NCBI GenBank assembly: GCA_024663395.1
Contig: JANFAH010000014.1
Span: forward strand, 1,387,475 to 1,451,474
Length of the DNA: 64,000 bases
Direction of reading: 5' to 3'
From: Pisolithus tinctorius
Lineage: Eukaryota > Basidiomycota > Agaricomycetes > Boletales > Pisolithaceae
Of this stretch, positions 57,117-64,000 are shown in pieces. Both the position numbers and the translations under genes were made by a program. The notes under the pieces were generated by a model. It had not been told where the DNA came from. It was given only the letters and a program-made list of their open reading frames with translations, and did no database searches. Position 1 is the first letter of the stretch. Each line of letters begins with the position of its first letter.

Positions 57117-60100
57117 GAGGTTCCCGCTGATTGGCCTTGCGCAGTCGCTCTCTGACACTTCATGCTAATATCCAGCGAGTCTTGTATGCATGGTGGTATT
57201 TAGAACTGTTTTTCTCCCTTGCAACCTTGTTTTCATCGCCGCGATCAGGATGTCATGAATACAATGCACTCCACCTGCGCTGTATCTGCGTTGTGCCATA
57301 TTAACTGTTGGTGCAGTTGCGACGACAACCCCCTTCCAAAGGGACTTACGCCGCATCTCACCCTATCGGCTGGACAACACCATCATTGACACACCAACTG
57401 GCTGGGGAAGCTAGTGGCCCATCAGGTAACTCGAGGCGACTGGCGCTCCGAATGCTTGTCTTTATCTGTCGACCGTGCACGCGGGGTCCTCATTTGCCAT
57501 CAATGGAACCGATGTGAATGGCTTTATCAGATACTGTCAAGGTGAGGCGTGAACGTTCAGTGGTGATCCTGCCCAGACTGGCTTCCATGTAAGTGGAGCT
57601 GTAATCTCCTGCACAGGATTGGCACGCTACAAAGGTATGTGGTCAACATGCAGACAATTGCCACCTACGTGTTCAGTAGCACAACTTCCTAAGGCCCTTC
57701 AGGCAAGGACACTGTTATCGTGGAAAAGCCGTCTGTCGATAGTTTTCTAGTGTGCAAATAAGAGTCCCCACTTGTCCATTGTTAGAAATGATCGAAATAG
57801 AAAGCACTCTTCGCCCCCAAGTTCGGGTTCGCGATCGTCCGAGCCGACGATCTGCATTGTACGTTACCCTCCGCTTTTTGCTTATGCCCGTATGTCCGCG
57901 CGTTCTCCAGGGTTATGCTGATGTGTGACGACAAGGGCAGACTATAATGTAGAGCCCATACCTCTTCTCCATCGTGTCTAGTAACATACACCTTTGGGTG
58001 CTTGCCTCAATACTTTGGCTTCTGTGAAATCCAACGGCGACTCGCTCCAGCGCTCAGTTGCCAGATATCAATTTAACCATCTATGGGATATCGAGCCAGG
58101 CCTCATGGGAAGCTCAAGGCAAATGTATTGTGCACAGCGCCGGCAACTTTGTATGGATCGTTAGTATGTATATGGTAGGTGTTGGAGAATATGATTTATC
58201 TAGTCGAAGATAAAGGGGAGAGCAGTATCTGCTCAAAGGATGTCAGGTCTAGTCGATATGTGTCAAGAATGAATTCCCTGGTGCCAGTTAATGGCCTGAC
58301 CTTTCAGGAACGACAGGACCGTGATATGGCGGCGTAAAAGGAGATTATTTATGCATATAACAGTAGGTATGCACAGGTGTGTCCGAATCCGCGCAGCCAT
58401 CTGGGAAGTGAGGTAAGCAAACCAAGGTAAAGCAATTTGAAGCAGTGGTGCCGGCGAAATGAAATGCGGACGCAATTGACTGAACTTACGATAAGTACGT
58501 ACGCCATCAAATGAAAAGGCGCCGAGATGGATTGTGTTCTACCGTCTTCTGAAACGACCTGTCCGTGACATCTTGACGGGTACTGCCATTTGTCGTGTCG
58601 GAGTAATTGCGATGGTGAACGGGCTCGAATGAGCTACGTTATGTGCAGCTACACGCTTATTCGTATATGAAGATTGGATGGCTTGGCGTACATAGCATCA
58701 AAGGGGCATGAACGTATCGTCAGATTTTCATCCATGCCGCACGCCACAACTCCGGACATGGGTCACAAGACGCCCGATTATCGATAGCATTGTAGGGTTC
58801 TGTATCAGACAATAGGATTCTATTACAAGTTACCACTCACCGGGGAGAGAGACAGCAAAAGCCAAACTCACCATGACATGCAACGTGGCCTGCATGCCAA
58901 CTGACAGGTACAAGAAACCCTTTCGGAACCAGATGTCAGTATATTACTATAGCAAGTTTCATGAATGGACTCACCGTGATCATGAGATAGATCATTTACG
59001 GCGTGTATCCGCTGTGTTTCTCAGGCAGTCTGAAACCGAATCGACCATCATTCCGGACGAAATAGGAAGGTCAACAAGTTCAAATCCAATCACCTTGATG
59101 GGGCGGCGTGACGGGAAGACACCGTTGCCGGTGCGGCACTTAGATGGCTGTCAGTTACTCACCTAGATGTTTTTGTTTTTGTTTCTTTTTCGCTAAGGTG
59201 GTAGGTTGGTGGGCCCACAGGTAGCCCTGGACAGCACTTTAGCTATGCTGACTCCCTAGGGCCACGGGCCTTGATGTACCCTTGATGGGACGTGGTCAAT
59301 CTGTCGGGCGTATCAGGTTTCCCGGTGTTGGCTCGGGCGGCGCTGGGCGCGCTGGACACGTTCATGATTGCTATCTTTGCTTCTAAAAGGCCCCGCTACA
59401 TGACAATTGTGCTTCCATCCCATCCCATTACAGGCTTTGCTGCGCTAGTACTACACGGGCGGCGTGGAGCTCCCCTGCCAGTGCAAGGGGGGGTTGCCAA
59501 TTGTCAGTGCGTCAAACGGTTAGAGTTCCTATTGGCCAGCGGCTGCCTGGTCTGTCCGGAACTATGTACTTAGTCTGAGAAAGAAGAAGGGTCTATGAAA
59601 AGGAGGAGAGTTTTGGGTTGGTTTCTGAGCGCTGAGCTTTCTCAGAAAAGCAAGACGGAACCGGTGGGCCGTGAACTTTGATGGTAAGACGCGGCCGCAT
59701 CTGCTATGTACTTATACAGTGTTTTATTGACAGATCGGCGGCCTCTGGGCCAGTCAGACACTGTCAGACGACGACTCCAAAACAATGTTCCGAGTTCCAT
59801 TGCACGGTGGCATCTCGGACAGTGTACCGGACAACGATTGCACTTTGTCCCCCTTTTTTTGTGGTCCCTTCGGGGATGTGGGCCTGTCCGGGTATGAATC
59901 CCTAAGGGAGCCGAAGAACGAAACGAGCGAAACGCCCGCGCAACCCTGCCATAAAACCATTTATGGACGGTCGTGGGGGACCGTGATGAAGAGGAATGGA
60001 CCGGAAGCAAGCTCAAGCAATAGAAAACCCGGACCGTGTCCGGGTCGCTAAAATGCTCGTTCCTGTACGACGGTGACAGCCCGCGCAACTATCGACGAAA

Positions 60101-60361
60101 TCCACAGACCTGGGCTGGACTTGTCAGGACTGATCGAGCCGTACCGATCACGACTCATCATCACAGTAAGACGATTGCAAGACGAAAGACGGGCTGTTCG
60201 ATAGAATGGAAGACCAGCAGATAATGGTTGCCAATCTGGCAATCATAACACAGGGCTCGCCCGCCCCGCAGCCGATCAGATCGGACAACGCGGCAGGTCG
60301 TGACGGTCGTTGCCCTCCTTCGTGAATGGGAAGGTACTATCACTTTTCGTTGGGGGCCCAC

Positions 60362-60422
60362 CAAAACGCCAGCAAGCGCTTCCCCAACCAGTCGTCTCCA
60401 GCGATGGCCCATCGCTGGCGTT
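60362..60422. repeat. Nested inverted repeats
   Basis: AAAACGCCAGC (60362-60372) pairs with GCTGGCGTTTT (60412-60422). Inside lies a tight hairpin, AGCGATGG/CCATCGCT (about 60400-60416), which overlaps the right arm, so the two foldings are alternatives. Confidence 0.75.
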
Positions 60423-60546
60423 TTGAAGACATTGTATCGTCATGCAGTGGAGATGAATTACGACCCTGGTGATAACAGTCTATCAAAACTAACGTTACGC
60501 CGAAGGAGTCCGGACGATACCAGCGTAATACTCCATATTGACTACC

Positions 60547-63500
60547 TTACATCTCATCATCTGACAGTACAAGGCGACGTTTTGGTTGAGTTCGCGAACC
60601 AGCTGGAGGCTGTTGCGCCAACGGTTCTTGATCTGAGTCACTTGAAATACGGATCGCCTGTGATTCACTGGTTTTCTTCTGGACAAGCCGGGGCTTGGGA
60701 CGGGGCTTGGGGGCGGGGGCGGGGACAGACCGCGGCGGGGGTGTGGGTGACCGGCTACTGCGCAGGGATCTCAAGATCGGATCCTCATCCGATGCCATAT
60801 CACTATCGTCAGAGTCCACGTTGACCGCCGACTCTCCATAATGGCTTCCTCCTGAACCCAGGCTAGCTGTCTGTGCTCGCTTAGACCCGGAGTCGTCTTT
60901 GGCCTTCTTGCGCCGCTTCTTTGTCCCGGTTGCTCGCATCGTCGCAATTCGTCCGCTCTCCTCGGCAGCCTTGGCGGTTCGTTCACGCAAACTTTCTCTC
61001 TTTCGAGGAAGGCCTCCATATCTCCGCATTCCTTGTCGCTGTCTTCAATGAACTGGGCTGATTTGTAGGATTTCTCTTCCCGTTTCTTTTTCGCCTTTCT
61101 GCGCTTGGGCTCGTCATCGGGAAGTTCAGCATCTGTGATTGGAGTCGGCGATCGTCTTCTCTGACGCCTTCTTGTTTTCTTGGTTATCAACTCGCTGGCT
61201 TTCTTTCCCTCGAGGTCAATTGGATTCCGCAGGAACTGGTCGACTACGTCGTGCCCGTTCTGGAGGATAGAGGGAACAATTTTGGCCGGAACGACCCATT
61301 GTAGTTCCTCCGCATCTGCGGCCGCGTCAACTATGGGATAGGAGAGGGGCAAAAATACCGCACCTTCTGCTTCGATGGTGAAGCCCAGCAAGCGGAACAT
61401 GAGTTTCAGCGTGGAATTCTTGGTCGCCGCGTCCGCATGCTCGTCGTTGATGTAAGGAATGGCTGGCGTGAGTTCAATTCTTTGTATGCCTCGAGGCTCG
61501 TGAAACGCACCGTAGTCCACGAACTTGGATATTGCCTCCTTGGAGGGCTCAATGGGTTGCTGCTCTCGAGCATCTTCCACGTTTCCATCATCATCATCTC
61601 TATCCTTCTGATCCGTTTCCTCAACGACCCGTTGGCGCTGGCGAATGACCAGCACGAGAATCTGGTTCACCGGGAACGTTCATTCCTGCTCCAACCAAAA
61701 ACGATGCAAACAGGCAATTTACTTACGTCTTTCACCCACTCCACTAGTTCAGTTTTCCCGTCCTCTACGAGTGCGGCAACGGCGATACCAAGTTGTTCGC
61801 TCCAAGAATATCCTTTCTTGACTTGCACTTCCGTGGAGAAATTTCTGTTCTCTTCGGTTGCCTCGCGTATGCGGGCTGATTTCCGTTCCGGTTCCCAGCT
61901 CGAGTACTGCTTCCAGTGTCCGCGGTTCATAGGGAACAGTGCCTGATAAACAAACAAGCTTCGATAAGCAAACAAGCAAACCAAATGCAGTTGTGCTCAG
62001 ATAGGAGAAATTAATACCTCACCTCCATCGCGAGGAACGGCTCCTCATCTAGGGCTTTGAAGAATTTCCGTAGGATGAAGGTCAGTAGCGATACCAGGTC
62101 CTTGTAGGGCTTGTCCTTCGGGAGCGATCGTTGATCATCGAGAATTGTCTTGAAGAGCTGGGAGTGTTGAGACCTGCAAACGTGCTATGTAGTTCCATTC
62201 TTCAGTGTAGGATCGGTACACGCACATTGAAGTAGAGCCCCTCAGCTTTCACCTTCACAGCTTGCCTATGCATTAGATTCACAACCCTCGTCATGAGTCA
62301 GGGGTATCAAACTCCTTGTATCGTGAAAGATAAGCCAATAGTCCGAGTGACATCAGAGTGCGCGAATTTCTACGTTATCTTTATCAGCAGTGATGTGTGG
62401 AGGCTGTGTGGTGCTCACCATCTCGAAGGCTTCAAAGGTGAACATTGTCTCGTGTATCACTTCTTCCGTGCTGTCTTCCTCTACCGCCTCTTCTTCGACA
62501 TCAGGCACGGTGTCGCCCTCGGTGGTTCCATGGACTGCACCTTCGCGTCACTGATGGGACCGTGTGTTGGACGGATCTGAACTTGCCTTTCCCTTTCTTC
62601 TTGCTGGCTTTCTTCTTTCTCACATACATTGCACTGCTATTCTGCTTCCCCCATTTCTCGAGCATGCGGAGAAGCGCGTAAGCTAGGTACACGCTGGCAT
62701 TCAGATAGGCAAGCGACTGCGTGCCTTCCTTGAAAGACCGCAGACTGTCCAGTGCGATGTCCAGAACGTCGCCGTTATAGATAAGTTGTTGTTGGAGCAG
62801 CCGCGCGGCTCATCGAGATTGGAGTCGGAAATTACCGACGAAGACATGGTGTCGATCAGGAGAAGGAGCTGCGTTAGGCATTCGATACCCGCCTGTAATT
62901 CGGTCCACATTTTGGGCTGAGGTGAGAGGTAGATAAGCACGCCACACGTATCAACCGGTGAAACGGGGTGACATTGGTGACACAATATGATGTCGTACCT
63001 TTTCATCCATAGCATCTCGCATGCGTCTGAGAACCCAGACTATCCAACTCCTGTCTGTGACTTCGGCAACCAAACCAAGGCTCCACTTCCTAGATCCATC
63101 CACTGCATTCCCTTGATCTAGACACAAGGAAGAATTCCAGTAACCATTTGGTGGTATACAAGAGTCGGAGATGATCTTTTTCTGTAATCTTAGGTCGCTC
63201 GTGTTTGATGTCCTGAAGGAGGGAGGCCAGGAAGGCTGGAAAAACATTGTAAGCGACCCAACTTAGCCCCCACGCCGCGGGGGCACGCACGATTGAAGCA
63301 AGACTCTACGAATTCCCTAGCGAAGCCCTGCAGGACCATCCTTGCTTCCGTCGATAGGTTATCTTCGCGGGTCAATTCGTCAACTTTGTTGGTCTTCTTC
63401 CATCTGTTCTGTTTCGCTATATCCAGCACATCACCGGATTCCTTGTTAATTGCTGCCTGGCGATGAAGGACCAACGGCCGTGCAGATGCAGAACCTTGAG

Positions 63501-64000
63501 GCTCTTCAGACACGTCCTGGTTGCATCCCGCGTTTTCCTTTTGGATTCAGTTGCACAGTAAGCGTTGTGCCAAATCGTGAATGCCGGGAGGACGCATATC
63601 GAGCAACGTCCTTCTTCTGTTTGTCCTCCGCGGCCAGGAGGCGTCTAAGATCTTGCGTTGGTTGCTGCGACGATGGTATTAAACACATGTTTGCGTGAAT
63701 GAAAGGGTAACATGAAGTCCCACCTTTGTCTGATCGATCACCAGTGTCGATGGTTTAAGACCCCTGAACAACAGATAGAAGATTTCCAGAACCAGGGTGT
63801 TAAATGAATTAAATAATGGATCGTTATCGTTGTTGGAAGCGATGGTAAGAAGAAGATCCATACGTTGGTTTCAGAGTATGCCTTGACGAGCTTGGTTTGG
63901 AGAGAGGAATACTCAGCCTGGTCTCCGCTGAGGTGCAGGTTGACTGGCAGGTCCTTGACGAACGCAAGGTTGCGTATGAGGTGCAAAATCACATTGACGA
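60547..64000 (-). CDS. TOF1: Tof1/Swi1/Timeless replication fork protection protein, C-terminal part, with many apparent frame breaks
   Basis: Subunit of the fork protection complex with Csm3/Tipin; the 5' end lies beyond the right edge. Exons read (minus): 64000..63724, 63664..63291, 63235..62999, 62916..62419, 62369..62226, 62173..62023, 61942..61727, 61661..60547. The N-terminal Timeless domain is clear: HLIRNLAFVKDLPVNLHLSG, LNSF-type core FNTLVLEIFYLLFRGLKPST, SRHSRFGTTLTVQLN, SASARPLVLHRQAAINKESG, PFLASLLQDIKHERPKITEK, PKMWTELQAGIECLTQLLLL. Later come FTFEAFEM, NRGHWKQYSSWEPERKSARI, AISKFVDYGAFHEPRGIQRI and a Lys/Arg-rich, Ser/Asp-rich tail ending LSDDEM. Splice sites are intact, but about nine one-base shifts are needed (near 63861, 63528, 63111, 62808, 62545, 62336, 62297, 62161, 60990). 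As written it cannot be translated through: a pseudogene, or poor consensus sequence here. Confidence 0.85.

Larger units (their letters stand above)
55262..60546. other. Gene-poor region of 5.3 kb
   Basis: No gene I can support. The first kilobase likely contains the bZIP 5' leader and promoter, with several short upstream frames and T/A runs. Frames at 56571-57155 (plus) and 59292-59573 (plus) are open but show no domain or splice pattern. Two inverted repeats are listed separately. Confidence 0.5.

Noticed and set aside
56571..57155. 194-codon plus-strand frame as a gene
   Set aside because: No domain, His/Cys/Trp-rich random composition, and a second frame is open over most of its length.

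Overview
The window looks like nuclear DNA of a filamentous basidiomycete, most likely an Agaricomycete. Nearly every recognisable gene is cut by many short GT-AG introns, mostly 48-90 bases. The protein set is fungal and eukaryotic: SNF5, VPS15, threonyl-tRNA synthetase, CstF64, tubulin cofactor C, cyclin C, bZIP and Tof1/Timeless. Exon models below were built by hand from reading frame, phase and splice sites. Most close in frame from start to stop.

Layout, left to right. Minus-strand M20 amidohydrolase cut by the left edge (1-383). Minus-strand SNF5 chromatin remodeller (625-6241). Weakly coding spacer (6242-8419). Plus-strand VPS15 (8420-14211) and threonyl-tRNA synthetase (14382-17499) in tandem. 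Minus-strand CstF64 (17618-19222), convergent with the synthetase. Plus-strand small heat shock protein (20046-20692). A gene-poor stretch (20.7-25.2 kb). A divergent pair: a 98-residue Cys-rich protein (25224-25635, minus) and tubulin cofactor C (25858-27013, plus). A giant 17-exon PH-domain/proline-rich/coiled-coil protein of about 3195 residues (28020-38432). A mitochondrial-looking conserved protein (38881-39799, minus). Unresolved coding fragments (40.1-42.1 kb). Cyclin C (42119-43621). A CpG-depleted island (45.05-46.84 kb) running into a broken WD40 gene (to about 48.1 kb). An EXPERA/TMEM97-type membrane protein (48268-49043). A transaldolase-like gene (49818-51988, minus). A bZIP factor (54124-55261, minus). 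A gene-poor stretch (55.3-60.5 kb). Tof1/Swi1/Timeless cut by the right edge (60547-64000, minus).

These are mostly unlinked housekeeping genes: chromatin and transcription (SNF5, cyclin C, bZIP), mRNA 3'-end formation (CstF64), translation (ThrRS), endosomal PI3-kinase (VPS15), tubulin folding (TBCC), replication-fork protection (Tof1). I see no secondary-metabolite, CRISPR or defence cluster, no rRNA and no convincing tRNA.

The most unusual points are: (i) a 1.8 kb block with a single CpG, its edge lying inside a degenerate WD40 gene, suggesting CpG-directed mutation of repeat DNA; (ii) the giant PH protein with six 14-residue repeats holding one invariant Cys each, plus a Tyr/Asp/Arg tract; (iii) about nine one-base frame breaks in Tof1 and single breaks in CstF64, TBCC, the transaldolase-like gene and bZIP, while about 22 kb of other coding sequence has none.
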